Assembly (NCBI RefSeq): GCF_000156335.1
Contig: NZ_DS999213.1
Coordinates: forward strand, 1,306,679-1,370,678
Length of the DNA stretch: 64,000 bases
Source: Roseobacter sp. GAI101
GTDB taxonomy: Bacteria; Pseudomonadota; Alphaproteobacteria; Rhodobacterales; Rhodobacteraceae
Direction of reading: 5' to 3'
The notes beneath the pieces are model-generated. The model was not told the origin of the DNA. It ran no database searches and saw only the letters and a list, made by a program, of their open reading frames with translations. A program made the position numbers and the translations under genes. Positions 1 to 8,480 of this stretch are shown one piece after another (position 1 is the first letter of the stretch; each line of letters begins with the position of its first letter).

Positions 1-1093
1 ACCACAGCAGGCTCCACCCCGATGCGTCGACCACCGGCAGGATAATCGGCAGCGTCAAAAGCATCGCGCCGATGGGTTCAAGAAACATGCCGATCAACAG
101 GTAGACGCACACGATGCCAAGCATCAAAAGCACCGGGCTGTCCGCGATGGACAGAATTCCCCCGGACAGATAATCGCCCGCCCCCGACAACGCGAGGAAC
201 CGTGTCAGCAAACTGGCCCCGATCGCGATGATCAAAAGGGCGGCGGTCGTCATCAGGGTCTCGCGCGCGGCAGTCAGGAAGCGGCCAACCGTCATCTCGC
301 CCGTGATAAGGGCCACGAGGCAGGCCAGAAACGCGCCTACGGCCCCCGCTTCGGTCGGCGTGAAGATGCCTCCGAAAAGGCCGCCGAAGATACCGATCAT
401 GATCAGCAACAGCGGCCATGTTTCCCGCAGCGCCAGCATCTTCTCGCGCAGCGTCACGCTTTCGTCCCGCTCCGGCGCAAGCGACGGGTTCAGCTTGACC
501 CGGATGAGAACGACGATCACATACCCAAACGCGGTAAGGAGTCCCGCCGAGACACCGCCCAGAAACAGGTCGGCGATCGAGATTTGCGCAATCACGCCAT
601 AGAGGATCAAGATGATCGACGGCGGGATCAGCGCGCCGATGGTCCCGGCAACCGCAACCGTGCCTGTCGCCAGTTCGGGGTGGTATTTATGCTTCATCAT
701 CTCGGGGATGGCGATCCGCCCCATGGCAGCGGAACAGGCGATCGACGATCCGGAAACCGCCGCAAACCCGGCCGAACCGAAGATTGAGGCAATCGCCAAA
801 CCGCCGGGCAATCCCGCCAGCCAGATCCGCGCCGCGTTGAACATGCCCTTGGTCAACTGCGTGTGATAGCTGATGAACCCGAGAAACAGGAACATCGGGA
901 TCGACGACAAAATCCAGCTTGAGGTAAATTGATAGGGCACAAGGCCCATGGCCCCCCAGGCCACCCGCGGCCCCATAAGAGCCCAAAGCCCGCCAAATGA
1001 CACGCCGATCAGCGCGATTCCGATAGGCACGCGTGCGGCGATAAGGGCGATCAGCGTCGCCAGACCCGTCAGGCCAATTCCAACATCAGTCAT
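1..1093 (-). CDS. dctM: TRAP transporter large permease DctM (partial, C-terminus beyond the window)
   Basis: Translation from the ATG at 1093 gives 364 codons with no stop before the window edge, so about 60 to 70 residues of a usual 430-residue DctM are missing. The protein is a polytopic inner-membrane permease. It has the long hydrophobic segments of the family and, near residues 85-105, the glycine- and serine-rich stretch (GSAGFAAVSGSSIACS) usual in DctM. It should form the sodium-coupled channel that imports an organic acid delivered by the periplasmic protein encoded two genes upstream. It overlaps the dctQ stop by 8 bases, which supports translational coupling. The substrate cannot be read from the sequence. 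The neighbouring enoyl-CoA hydratases suggest an acid that is degraded as a CoA thioester. Confidence 0.93.
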   Translation of the reverse strand, partial: MTDVGIGLTGLATLIALIAARVPIGIALIGVSFGGLWALMGPRVAWGAMGLVPYQFTSSWILSSIPMFLFLGFISYHTQLTKGMFNAARIWLAGLPGGLAIASIFGSAGFAAVSGSSIACSAAMGRIAIPEMMKHKYHPELATGTVAVAGTIGALIPPSIILILYGVIAQISIADLFLGGVSAGLLTAFGYVIVVLIRVKLNPSLAPERDESVTLREKMLALRETWPLLLIMIGIFGGLFGGIFTPTEAGAVGAFLACLVALITGEMTVGRFLTAARETLMTTAALLIIAIGASLLTRFLALSGAGDYLSGGILSIADSPVLLMLGIVCVYLLIGMFLEPIGAMLLTLPIILPVVDASGWSLLW

Positions 1094-1622
1094 TGATAAG
1101 CTTTGCGTTCAAGTCTGTTTCATTAAGTCCGTTGCGCTGACCGGTCACGGTCACAACGATACGATAGGCGGCGATCAGCACCATCAGTGCCGCCCCCACT
1201 GGGATCGCCCAATAGCTTTGCCACACCTCGATCATCTGCGACCCTTCGACCAGTGTCGCACCGATGTTGGTTTTCTTCACCGCCTCGGTGTAGCCCGCGA
1301 TCATCAGCACCGTGATGACGGCGACGGTCAGAATGTTCGAAAAGACCGAGAACCCCGATTGCACCTTTCTGGGCATCAGATCGGTCACGAATTCGACCGA
1401 GATATGCGCCTTTTTCTCTTCGGCGACGCCGATCGAGATGAACACGAGGACGATCATATAATAATTGGCGACCACGACGATGGTCCCCGCCAGAGGTGCA
1501 TTGAAAAAGTAACGCCCGATCACGTCAGCGGTGACGTGCAACATCATCAGAACCACGCAGATCGTCCCGATCAGGGTCGATGCCTTTGCGAGTGCCGACA
1601 AGACTTTGCCGATCAGAAACAT
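1086..1622 (-). CDS. dctQ: TRAP transporter small permease DctQ
   Basis: This 178-residue protein has four hydrophobic segments (about residues 15-37, 48-68, 95-115 and 137-157), the usual DctQ design and length. It is the small membrane subunit that pairs with DctM. A good ribosome binding site (GGGAGG) lies about 8 bases before the ATG at 1622. It sits between dctP and dctM, and a stable hairpin (1649-1673) separates it from dctP. It overlaps dctM by 8 bases. Assignment rests on topology, length and gene order. Confidence 0.92.
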   Translation of the reverse strand: MFLIGKVLSALAKASTLIGTICVVLMMLHVTADVIGRYFFNAPLAGTIVVVANYYMIVLVFISIGVAEEKKAHISVEFVTDLMPRKVQSGFSVFSNILTVAVITVLMIAGYTEAVKKTNIGATLVEGSQMIEVWQSYWAIPVGAALMVLIAAYRIVVTVTGQRNGLNETDLNAKLIND

Positions 1623-1648
1623 GGATTGTCCTCCCTTGGTCGCGAATG

Positions 1649-1673
1649 GGGCACCGGTCAGCCGCCGGTGCCC
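1649..1673 (-). other. Intercistronic hairpin between dctP and dctQ
   Basis: GGGCACCGG and CCGGTGCCC form a perfect 9-bp stem around a 7-base loop in the short gap after the dctP stop. No U-tract follows, so it is not a classical terminator. Such hairpins often protect the 3' end of the binding-protein message so that more DctP than membrane subunit is made; this role is inferred. Confidence 0.55.
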
Positions 1674-1694
1674 GCGTCAGTGTCATCGCGCGGC

Positions 1695-2831
1695 TTATTT
1701 GCCGTAGCTGCCGACATCGACCTTGGAGAAGATCTCATCCTCGTAAAGCTGCGCCAGGGCGTCGCCGCCTTCCACACCCTTGGTCAGATCGGTCCACTTG
1801 ACCAAAAGCGCGTTCAGCGCGTCAGCCGCCGCGGCACCGGTTTCGATGCCGAACCGTTCCTTGTAGATGGAGGCAACGGCATCCTTGTCCTTGGCGATGA
1901 ATTCACGGTTCAAAGCAACCATGTCATCAGCGGCACTGCCATATTCGATCCCCAGACCCGGCGCGCGTTCCTTACCTGCGCGGGCTTCTTCGATATAGAC
2001 CCAGGTGACATCCGCCATCAATTTGGCGTTCGCACGCAGCATGGCCTGCTTTGCGCTGTCCGACAGGCTGTTCCAGCTGTCCTTGTTGATCGTGAACGGC
2101 ACGTTGAATTGCGCACCCGGCAGACCGACGTAAACGTATTTCACGACGTCGATAAAGCTGAAGTTGACGAAGTCGGCCGTGTTGCTCGCGGTGCAATCCA
2201 GCACGCCCTGGTTCAACCCTTCAAGCGTTTCGTTTACCGACATCGACACCGGAACCGCACCGACGGTTTCAGCCCAACGCGCCCAGTAGGCCCCGGCGGC
2301 ACGGATGCGCTTGCCCTCAAGATCGGCTGCGGAATTCAGTGGCACGACACATTGCAAAACGTAAGATGTTGTCGACCCAGCCCCCAGATAAACCTGATTT
2401 TGCGCCGCGACTTCCTGTTGGCAGTCGGGGCAGTTCAGCATGACGTATTCGGTAATTGCGCCGGCAAAGGCGGTTGAGCTCAGCTCGCCTGCGAATTGTT
2501 CAAGCTCGACCAACTCGGAAAATTCCGAGAGCATGTTGAGGTTGGGGTATTCAGCGGGAAAATACGCCGTCAGGTTGCCTGCGGCATCGGCGATCCCGTC
2601 GCGCACACCGGCGTTCACTTCGGCAAAGCTGAGCAGAGACAGCGGAAACACCTTCATGGTGACTTCACCGTTCGAATATTCCTCAAGCGCCTTGGCGTAG
2701 TCCTCTATCATTCTGGTCGGGGCGGAACCGGGGGGCCAGCCGCCTGCAAATGTCAGTTGCTGAGCATTGGCCGCAGCGGCCATTCCCAGCATGGATGCCC
2801 CTGCAAGTATTCCCTTGATTGTAATTCGCAT
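1695..2831 (-). CDS. dctP: TRAP transporter periplasmic substrate-binding protein DctP
   Basis: A 378-residue DctP-family receptor with a Sec signal peptide (residues 1 to about 23, ending ANA-QQ). The mature protein begins with the usual 'LTFAGGWPPGS' type strand. The ATG at 2831 is preferred over an in-frame start 87 bases upstream because AGGAGG lies about 9 bases before it and the signal peptide starts there. A CPDC pair near residue 133 could form a disulfide. It should bind the ligand in the periplasm and hand it to DctQM. It follows the second enoyl-CoA hydratase by 113 bases and probably belongs to the GntR-led operon. The ligand is unknown; the family takes C4-dicarboxylates, 2-oxo acids, aromatic acids and others. 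Confidence 0.92.
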   Translation of the reverse strand: MRITIKGILAGASMLGMAAAANAQQLTFAGGWPPGSAPTRMIEDYAKALEEYSNGEVTMKVFPLSLLSFAEVNAGVRDGIADAAGNLTAYFPAEYPNLNMLSEFSELVELEQFAGELSSTAFAGAITEYVMLNCPDCQQEVAAQNQVYLGAGSTTSYVLQCVVPLNSAADLEGKRIRAAGAYWARWAETVGAVPVSMSVNETLEGLNQGVLDCTASNTADFVNFSFIDVVKYVYVGLPGAQFNVPFTINKDSWNSLSDSAKQAMLRANAKLMADVTWVYIEEARAGKERAPGLGIEYGSAADDMVALNREFIAKDKDAVASIYKERFGIETGAAAADALNALLVKWTDLTKGVEGGDALAQLYEDEIFSKVDVGSYGK

Positions 2832-2944
2832 GGTCTCGTTTCCTCCTCTTGAGACGTCGTCTTTCCCCGCGCCGCCATGTGACGGTTCGGGCCTCCCTCC
2901 AAGTCTGCGTGCCGGCATTTCTCCCGTTCAACCGGCACACGCGC

Positions 2945-3721
2945 TCAGTCGTTGAACCGCGCAGGTCGTTTTTCCAGAAACGCGGCCAGTCCTTCGGCAA
3001 AATCAGGCGTGTTCCCCGCCTCCTTCTGCCAAGACCTTTCATGTGCAAGCGTGGTTGCAAAATCGGTGTCAGCAGCGCTCCATGCCGCTTTGCGGATCAG
3101 GGCATGGCTGTGCAACGGCCCCGCTGCAAGCCGTGCCGCAATATCCTGCGCAGTCGTTTCAACGGCATCGTTGTCCACCAGCCGGGTGACCAACCCCCAC
3201 TCGAAAGCGCGGTCAGCTGGTATTTTCTCGGCCAGCAACATCATTTCCATGGCGCGCACGCGGCCCACCGCGCGGGTCAAAAGCCAGGTTGCCCCGCCAT
3301 CCGGGATCAGACCGATCCGGACGAATGCCTCAAGAAAATAGGCGTCGCGCCCCACGACGATGATATCACAGGCCAGTGCGATGGACGCCCCGACACCCGC
3401 TGCAGCGCCGCAAACGGCAGACACCAGCGGCACCGGCAGATCACGCATGGCCGCCATCAACGGATTATAATCCTGTTCAAGTGTTTCGCCGACGTCAAAG
3501 CTCGACATATCCTCGGACATCGACGCCTTGAGGTTTGCACCCGTCGAAAATGCCCTGGCACTGCCCGCCAGAATGATGGCCCGGGCGGTGCTTGCCTCTT
3601 GGAGCAGTTTTTCGTGCAATTCGCGGGCCATCGCGGGGGTCATAGCGTTCATTGTCGCGGGATCATTCAGGCGCAACACCGTGACCGGGCCGTCACGTTC
3701 GATCAGGATGGATCCGGTCAT
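2945..3721 (-). CDS. Enoyl-CoA hydratase/isomerase family protein (PaaG-like)
   Basis: A 258-residue crotonase-fold protein. The CoA-binding oxyanion segment (SARAFSTGANL, about residues 54-64) and the second glycine-rich loop (CGAAAGVGAS, 104-113) are present. The two glutamates of classical crotonase are replaced: the position of Glu144 is alanine, that of Glu164 is phenylalanine. Instead an aspartate occurs in IGLIPDGGATW (Asp141), as in PaaG-type epoxyphenylacetyl-CoA and dienoyl-CoA isomerases. I therefore favour an isomerase over a hydratase. Its ATG overlaps the stop of the upstream hydratase by 4 bases. With the GntR regulator and TRAP genes it suggests uptake and degradation of a carboxylic acid by way of CoA thioesters. 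The exact substrate is not known. Confidence 0.85.
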   Translation of the reverse strand: MTGSILIERDGPVTVLRLNDPATMNAMTPAMARELHEKLLQEASTARAIILAGSARAFSTGANLKASMSEDMSSFDVGETLEQDYNPLMAAMRDLPVPLVSAVCGAAAGVGASIALACDIIVVGRDAYFLEAFVRIGLIPDGGATWLLTRAVGRVRAMEMMLLAEKIPADRAFEWGLVTRLVDNDAVETTAQDIAARLAAGPLHSHALIRKAAWSAADTDFATTLAHERSWQKEAGNTPDFAEGLAAFLEKRPARFND

Positions 3722-4620
3722 TGCGCATCTCCCTTACCGCGCGGCATTTCCCACTCAGGCTCGTCCCACCAAGGGTAAAAGCCCGGCATGTCGGCAGACA
3801 CCTTGTCGGGGAATTCAGGGGCCCGCTTTTCCAGAAAGCTTGCCACGCCTTCGGCAGCATCCCCCATGCTGCTGCGCGCGGCGATGGCCCGACTGTCGAT
3901 CCGATGCGCCTCCATCGGGTGCGCGGCTCCGGCCATCCGCCACATCATCTGACGCGTCAGCGCGATGGACACGGGGGCCGTGTTGTCAGCAATTTCGCGG
4001 GCAATGCGTTGCGCTTCAGGCAAGAGGTCCTTAGGGGCGTGCACCGACCGGACAAGCCCACCGGCCAGCGCTTCCTCAGCGCCGAACACCCGGCCTGAAT
4101 AGCACCACTCCAACGCCTGAGACATGCCAACGATCCGCGGCAGAAACCACGAAGAGGCTGCTTCCGGCACGATGCCCCTGCGGGCAAAGACAAATCCGAA
4201 CCGCGCCGTATCGGCGGCAAGACGAATGTCCATCGGCAGTTGCATGGTCATGCCAATCCCGACCGCAGGGCCGTTCACGGCGGCGATCACGGGCTTGAGG
4301 CACGCAAAGATGCGCAGGGCCAGAACGCCGCCCATATCCCGGTTCTCCGGATTGTCCCACACTGCAGGATCAGTCGCCCGTGGGTCAGGTTTTGCCGCCG
4401 TGAAGGCATCGGGATTGTCCAGATCGACGCCCGCGCAAAATCCGCGCCCTGCCCCGGTCACGATCACGACACGCACAGCGTCGTCGGCATCGGCCACATC
4501 GAACGCAGCGATCATCTGGTCCAGCATGCCGCGGGTAAAGGAATTAAGACGGTCGGGCCTGTTCAGCGTCAACGTCATGATACCGTCTTTGATATCGGTC
4601 AAAATCACTTGATCGGTCAT
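3718..4620 (-). CDS. Enoyl-CoA hydratase/isomerase family protein
   Basis: A 300-residue crotonase-fold protein, somewhat longer than the usual 260 because of an inserted segment near residues 72-96 and a C-terminal tail rich in Trp and Pro. The first oxyanion loop reads GAGRGFCAGVDL (56-67) and the second NGPAVGIGMTM (116-126). A glutamate lies in RGIVPEAASSWFLP (Glu153), the position where PaaG-type proteins have aspartate. This pattern occurs in crotonase-like proteins annotated as enoyl-CoA hydratases of unknown substrate. It lies 24 bases after the gntR stop and overlaps the next hydratase by 4 bases. Together the two paralogs may carry out hydration and double-bond shift on one acyl-CoA. 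Confidence 0.85.
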   Translation of the reverse strand: MTDQVILTDIKDGIMTLTLNRPDRLNSFTRGMLDQMIAAFDVADADDAVRVVIVTGAGRGFCAGVDLDNPDAFTAAKPDPRATDPAVWDNPENRDMGGVLALRIFACLKPVIAAVNGPAVGIGMTMQLPMDIRLAADTARFGFVFARRGIVPEAASSWFLPRIVGMSQALEWCYSGRVFGAEEALAGGLVRSVHAPKDLLPEAQRIAREIADNTAPVSIALTRQMMWRMAGAAHPMEAHRIDSRAIAARSSMGDAAEGVASFLEKRAPEFPDKVSADMPGFYPWWDEPEWEMPRGKGDAQ

Positions 4621-4644
4621 GGGGTCAATTATCCTGCTGGTTCA

Positions 4645-5385
4645 TCACGACAGAGCGCCCGGATTGAGGGCGATCTTGTCTTCAAGGCCAGCGATCTGCG
4701 CGCCGCGCCAGAAGTCTTCGATATGTTTGCGCGCCCATTTTTCTGCGCGATCTTCATCCCGGTCCCGCATCGCGGCAATGACGTTCGAATGCGCCTCGAT
4801 CTGTCGCTTGTAAAAATTCGGTGCAAACGGGGCGATCTGCTCAAAGCCGCGAAACAGCAACAGGGCGATCGGTTCACGGGCAAGACCCAACACCCGGTTC
4901 CGGCCAATTTCCGCGATAAGCGTATGAAATTCCTCATCAATCTGGATGGTCCTGGTCGCGTTCCCTTCGGCGGCGACCAGTGCACCATGGAGAGTCTGGA
5001 GCGCGGTAATCTCGTCTTCCGTTCCATGCTGCGCGGCAAGCCGTGCCGCCAAAGGCTCGGTGACCATGGTGACCTGCGTCAACTCCCGAAACGTGACCTT
5101 CATCAAGGCCATCGCGCGACCGGCACGTGTCGTCAACTGGTCTGCTTGCGGTACCGTCACCTCCATCCGCCTTGGGGATGGCCGATGGACAAGGCCGTCG
5201 CTTTCCAACTGCCGCAAGCCTTCGCGCAGGGTTGAACGTGTCACGCCAAAGGAAACAGCCATCTGTTCCTCACCGGGCAACTGGTCGCCGGGCTTCAGAT
5301 CGCCACGCAAAATCTGGGCCTCTATCTCGCCCGCTACCTGCTGGTAGGCGAAACCGGGCTGAACAGGTTTTGAGGCTGCACTCAT
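4645..5385 (-). CDS. GntR-family regulator, FadR/FCD subfamily
   Basis: A 246-residue regulator with an N-terminal winged helix-turn-helix (about residues 15-80, with LKPGDQLPGEEQMAVSFGVT and STLREGLRQLE) and an all-helical FCD ligand-binding domain (about 95-235) typical of regulators that sense organic acids. A strong ribosome binding site (GGGAGGGG) precedes the ATG at 5385. It is the first gene of a same-strand series continuing through two enoyl-CoA hydratases into dctPQM, so it most likely controls that operon and itself. An imperfect palindrome about 95 bases upstream is a likely operator. The ligand is probably the transported acid or its CoA ester, which is inference. Confidence 0.9.
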   Translation of the reverse strand: MSAASKPVQPGFAYQQVAGEIEAQILRGDLKPGDQLPGEEQMAVSFGVTRSTLREGLRQLESDGLVHRPSPRRMEVTVPQADQLTTRAGRAMALMKVTFRELTQVTMVTEPLAARLAAQHGTEDEITALQTLHGALVAAEGNATRTIQIDEEFHTLIAEIGRNRVLGLAREPIALLLFRGFEQIAPFAPNFYKRQIEAHSNVIAAMRDRDEDRAEKWARKHIEDFWRGAQIAGLEDKIALNPGALS

Positions 5386-6073
5386 TCTTCGTCCCCTCCC
5401 AATCGCACCCGCATCCCCTTGCGGTCAAACCCGCCCACAAAAAGAGCGATGAAGTTCAAACTGATCGCAAGCATTGCAATTAGTGTCCGACATTAATCCA
5501 CATTGGCCAGAGTCCGTAAACCTGTCAACATCGGATTATTTTGGTGTCAGAGATAATATACTAGGCGTTTTTCTATGATTTCTCGCGGCAATGCCCCAGA
5601 CAAAGGGATTCAATACACGAATCATCACGTGCCAAATCGCATTACTGTATGACAATAAATCTGAGCAGCGCCGCGTTTCACCTACCCGTCGCCACGTCGA
5701 ACAGGTGCCAATGGCCGGTCGGTCGATGTTGTCAGGCCGTTTCGAACCGGCCGCTGTGCGCCCCGAGGTACCGCGGCCTACGAAAGGCAAACCGCGCGTC
5801 GGCATTCACGCGTCAATCTTCAAAAAACCGCGCAAGCGCCGCGCGCCGCCTAAGCTGATGTGGCCGGTAGGGTTTGACCTCGCCACTTTGCGGAACCGCC
5901 TCAGCATCAAGCCGGTCAGTCACTGACTGATGTAAAGGAAAGATGCAGATATTCTTTGCCATTTGTTCGCCCCACCAGGTCCTGTGTTCGGTTCACCTTA
6001 TGGCTTTCGACTGCGTATGCGTGTGAAAATTTTCACCATTACGCGAATAACGGGATAGGCTGCGGGGTAACGA
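5386..6073. other. Non-coding gap between gntR and cobS
   Basis: A 688-base gap. No reading frame here resembles a known protein, and the two predicted frames (one per strand across 5540-5926) have low-complexity, arginine-rich translations. Three palindromes stand out: 5479-5497, 5916-5930 and 6023-6036. The first probably serves gntR. The others have no assigned role. Confidence 0.5.
5479..5497. promoter_or_regulatory. Candidate GntR operator (imperfect palindrome)
   Basis: ATTAGTGTC-C-GACATTAAT is a 19-base inverted repeat with one mismatch between its 9-base arms and a GT-N3-AC core. It lies about 95 bases before the gntR ATG. FCD-type GntR proteins bind short palindromes with GT/AC cores, so this is a plausible autoregulatory and operon operator. 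No experiment is implied. Confidence 0.5.
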
Positions 6074-6835
6074 TCAGCTTGTTGATGCCATCAGCAAGGT
6101 GATGACCGTCCATCCGGCGATCTCTGACAGTTTTTGGATTGATCCCATGACATCCCCCGTCTGTCCGCCAATCTGCTTCATGGCCAATCCGGAAACGGCA
6201 GCCCCGCAGGCCATCACGGCGCAGAAACCGACAATGGCCGGAAGGAGGCCGACAGCGAGAAGCCCGGCAAATCCGATAGCGATTGCAGCCAGGGCGGTAC
6301 CTTTGGAAACGATGCTGACGGTCTGGCCCAGCCCGTCCTGACGGGCCGGCGGCATCCACCTGAGCCAGAATGGTAGACAGCCACGGCTTGCCATCGAAAG
6401 ACCGATGGCTGCCGGGATCACAAGCGATGGGTCTTGAAGACGGGCGATCAGACTGGCGTGGATGGCGACCGCAAAGATCAATGCCAGAACGCCATAACTG
6501 CCGATGCGGCTGTCCCGCATGATATCCAGCTTTTGGTCCTTGCTGCGCCCCCCGCCAAAGCCATCTGCCATGTCGGCCAATCCGTCTTCGTGCATCGCCC
6601 CTGAACACAGGGCCAGCGTCGCAACCAACCCAAGCGCGGAAACCTGCGCCCCAAGTCCCGCAGTATAAAGCAGGAGATAGACAAGCGACGCAGGCACGGC
6701 GACGGCGAAACCGGTCAGCGGCCAGGCCCAGCCTGATGCACCGACGTCCGGAATAACATCCTTCAGGCGGCCGACCGGAAACCGGGTGAACAGCATGAAG
6801 GCAAGCTTCAGTTCGGCCAGCCGGCGGTGTACCAT
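6074..6835 (-). CDS. cobS: Adenosylcobinamide-GDP ribazoletransferase (cobalamin synthase) CobS
   Basis: A 253-residue polytopic membrane protein with six or so hydrophobic segments and the acidic signature HEDGLADMADGFGGG (about residues 83-97), which binds magnesium and the pyrophosphate substrate. It joins adenosylcobinamide-GDP to alpha-ribazole (phosphate) to complete adenosylcobalamin. The start is the ATG at 6835, which shares a base with the cobT stop. A GTG three bases upstream is an equal alternative. It is the last gene of the riboswitch-led btuB-btuF-cobO-cobP-cobT-cobS series. No clear terminator follows, though a perfect 14-base AT-rich palindrome lies 38 bases downstream. Confidence 0.95.
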   Translation of the reverse strand: MVHRRLAELKLAFMLFTRFPVGRLKDVIPDVGASGWAWPLTGFAVAVPASLVYLLLYTAGLGAQVSALGLVATLALCSGAMHEDGLADMADGFGGGRSKDQKLDIMRDSRIGSYGVLALIFAVAIHASLIARLQDPSLVIPAAIGLSMASRGCLPFWLRWMPPARQDGLGQTVSIVSKGTALAAIAIGFAGLLAVGLLPAIVGFCAVMACGAAVSGLAMKQIGGQTGDVMGSIQKLSEIAGWTVITLLMASTS

Positions 6836-7860
6836 CACCCGTCCGCCACACCCGCCTCAGCAAAGGTCGACATACCACCGTGACAGGCCAGCGCAGACCG
6901 AAGCACCCCAAGCGCCAAAGCTGCCCCCGACCCTTCCCCAAGCCGCATGTCAAAATCGAGGATGGCGGTTTTCTGCAAGGCTTGCAGCAGCTTGCGATGC
7001 CCCGGTTCAACGCTCAGATGCCCCACCAGACAATGATCAAGGCAGGCCCGGTCGATCGCGTAAAGTGGCGCGACGGAGGCCGTGCAGATGAAACCGTCAA
7101 GGATCACCGGAATGCGCGCCAGACGGGCCGCCAGAACAGCACCGCAAATCGCCGCCTGCTCGCGGCCCCCCAGGGCTGCCAGTATCGCGGCACCATCGCC
7201 GTCCGTTTCCGCGTGACGGGCAAGGCCCCGTTCAATCACGTCGATTTTGCGCATCACGCCAGCATCATCCGATCCGGTGCCGCGCCCGACCCAGTCCTTG
7301 ACAGCGCCGCCGAATACAGCGGCGACCAGTGCCGCCGCCACGGTTGAATTGCCAATCCCCATCTCGCCCAGGATCAAGACATCAGCGTCTGACGCGACTG
7401 CCGCTGCACCCGCATTCAGGGCGGCAACGCAGTCTTGGGGGGACATCGCGGCGTCTTGGGTAAAATCCGCTGTCGGCCTTTCCAGTTCAAGGTCAACGAC
7501 GGACAGATCAGCGCCGTTGACCTTGCAAATCTGGTTGATCGCCGCCCCGCCCGCCTTGAAGTTCTGAACCATCTGGGCTGTTACCGCCTGGGGAAAGGGG
7601 TTCACATTCTGCGCGCAGATCCCGTGGTTTCCGGCAAAGACGATCGCCTGCGCCTTGCCGATTTCGGGCACTGCGCGGCCTTGCCAGCCTGCCATGAACA
7701 CAGCCAGATCCTCAAGACGGCCCAGCGATCCGGGCGGCTTGGTCAGGGTATCCTGACGCGCGCGCGCGGCTTCATGGCTGTCCGGGTTCGAGGCAGGCAG
7801 ATCACGGACAAGTTTTGCCAGATCGGACAGATCATTCAGGGGGAAAGTGACGTGGGGCAT
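6835..7860 (-). CDS. cobT: Nicotinate-nucleotide--dimethylbenzimidazole phosphoribosyltransferase CobT
   Basis: A 341-residue enzyme, close to the usual 340-360. It transfers phosphoribose from nicotinate mononucleotide to dimethylbenzimidazole to make alpha-ribazole phosphate, the lower-ligand nucleotide of B12. The glycine-rich KPPGSLGRLE (about 41-50) and the C-terminal RLGEGSGAALAL, with the catalytic glutamate of the family, are visible. A ribosome binding site AAAGG is about 12 bases before the ATG. It lies 63 bases after cobP and overlaps cobS by one base. Confidence 0.95.
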   Translation of the reverse strand: MPHVTFPLNDLSDLAKLVRDLPASNPDSHEAARARQDTLTKPPGSLGRLEDLAVFMAGWQGRAVPEIGKAQAIVFAGNHGICAQNVNPFPQAVTAQMVQNFKAGGAAINQICKVNGADLSVVDLELERPTADFTQDAAMSPQDCVAALNAGAAAVASDADVLILGEMGIGNSTVAAALVAAVFGGAVKDWVGRGTGSDDAGVMRKIDVIERGLARHAETDGDGAAILAALGGREQAAICGAVLAARLARIPVILDGFICTASVAPLYAIDRACLDHCLVGHLSVEPGHRKLLQALQKTAILDFDMRLGEGSGAALALGVLRSALACHGGMSTFAEAGVADG

Positions 7861-7923
7861 TCAGAACAACCTTTGTTGATGGGGACTTGTGGCTAGGACG
7901 GGCGCGTGTTTTTCGGTCACATT

Positions 7924-8433
7924 CTATCCCTTGAGCGTGAGAGGCAGGCCGCAGGACACCAGCACGACAGCGTCTGCCACTTCGGCAATCCTTTGGTTCA
8001 TGACGCCGGACGCATCGCGGTACCGGCGACCAACGTCGGACATCGGAACGATGCCCCAGCCGACTTCGTTCGAGACCAGAACCACCGGGCTTTGCTGGGT
8101 CCGCAGAACATCCAGAACCTCGGACAGGCTGGCCTCCCAGTCGGTTTCGGCCAGAAACACATTCGACAGCCAAAGCGTCATGCAATCGACAAGCCGTGTG
8201 CCCCGCCCGTCCGAGCGCACCAAAGCGCCGCAAAGATCCAGAGGTTCCTCGATGGTTTCCCACCCTGCCCCACGCTGCACCTTATGCGCCGCGATCCGGT
8301 CCGACATCTCGTCATCCAGCGCCTGCCCTGTCGCGATATAGATCGCGGGACTGCCGGACGCCTTTACGATGCCCTCGGCATGACGGCTCTTGCCGGATTT
8401 TGCACCGCCCGTGACCAGTGTGATCTTGTTCAT
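7924..8433 (-). CDS. cobP: Bifunctional adenosylcobinamide kinase / adenosylcobinamide-phosphate guanylyltransferase
   Basis: A 169-residue protein (CobU in enteric bacteria) with the P-loop GGAKSGKS at residues 9-16 and the conserved S-RHAE segment that follows. It phosphorylates adenosylcobinamide and then adds GMP to give adenosylcobinamide-GDP, the CobS substrate. The ATG at 8433 is preferred over one 21 bases upstream because the P-loop strand begins immediately and an AAGG lies about 10 bases before it. It lies between cobO and cobT on the same strand, separated from cobO by 47 bases. Both activities are assigned from the family. Confidence 0.94.
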   Translation of the reverse strand: MNKITLVTGGAKSGKSRHAEGIVKASGSPAIYIATGQALDDEMSDRIAAHKVQRGAGWETIEEPLDLCGALVRSDGRGTRLVDCMTLWLSNVFLAETDWEASLSEVLDVLRTQQSPVVLVSNEVGWGIVPMSDVGRRYRDASGVMNQRIAEVADAVVLVSCGLPLTLKG

Positions 8434-8480
8434 GATAGGGTGCCTTTCAAACACGGACCGCCGGGCGGCACGGCCTGTTT

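Noticed and set aside
948-2477. Plus-strand 509-codon open frame
   Set aside because: It lies wholly opposite dctQ, dctP and dctM, which have clear domains, signal peptide and ribosome binding sites. Long opposite-strand frames are common in high-GC DNA.
5591-5926. 111-codon plus frame between gntR and cobS
   Set aside because: Arginine- and proline-rich translation without similarity I can name and no convincing ribosome binding site; not enough to call a gene or an IS remnant.
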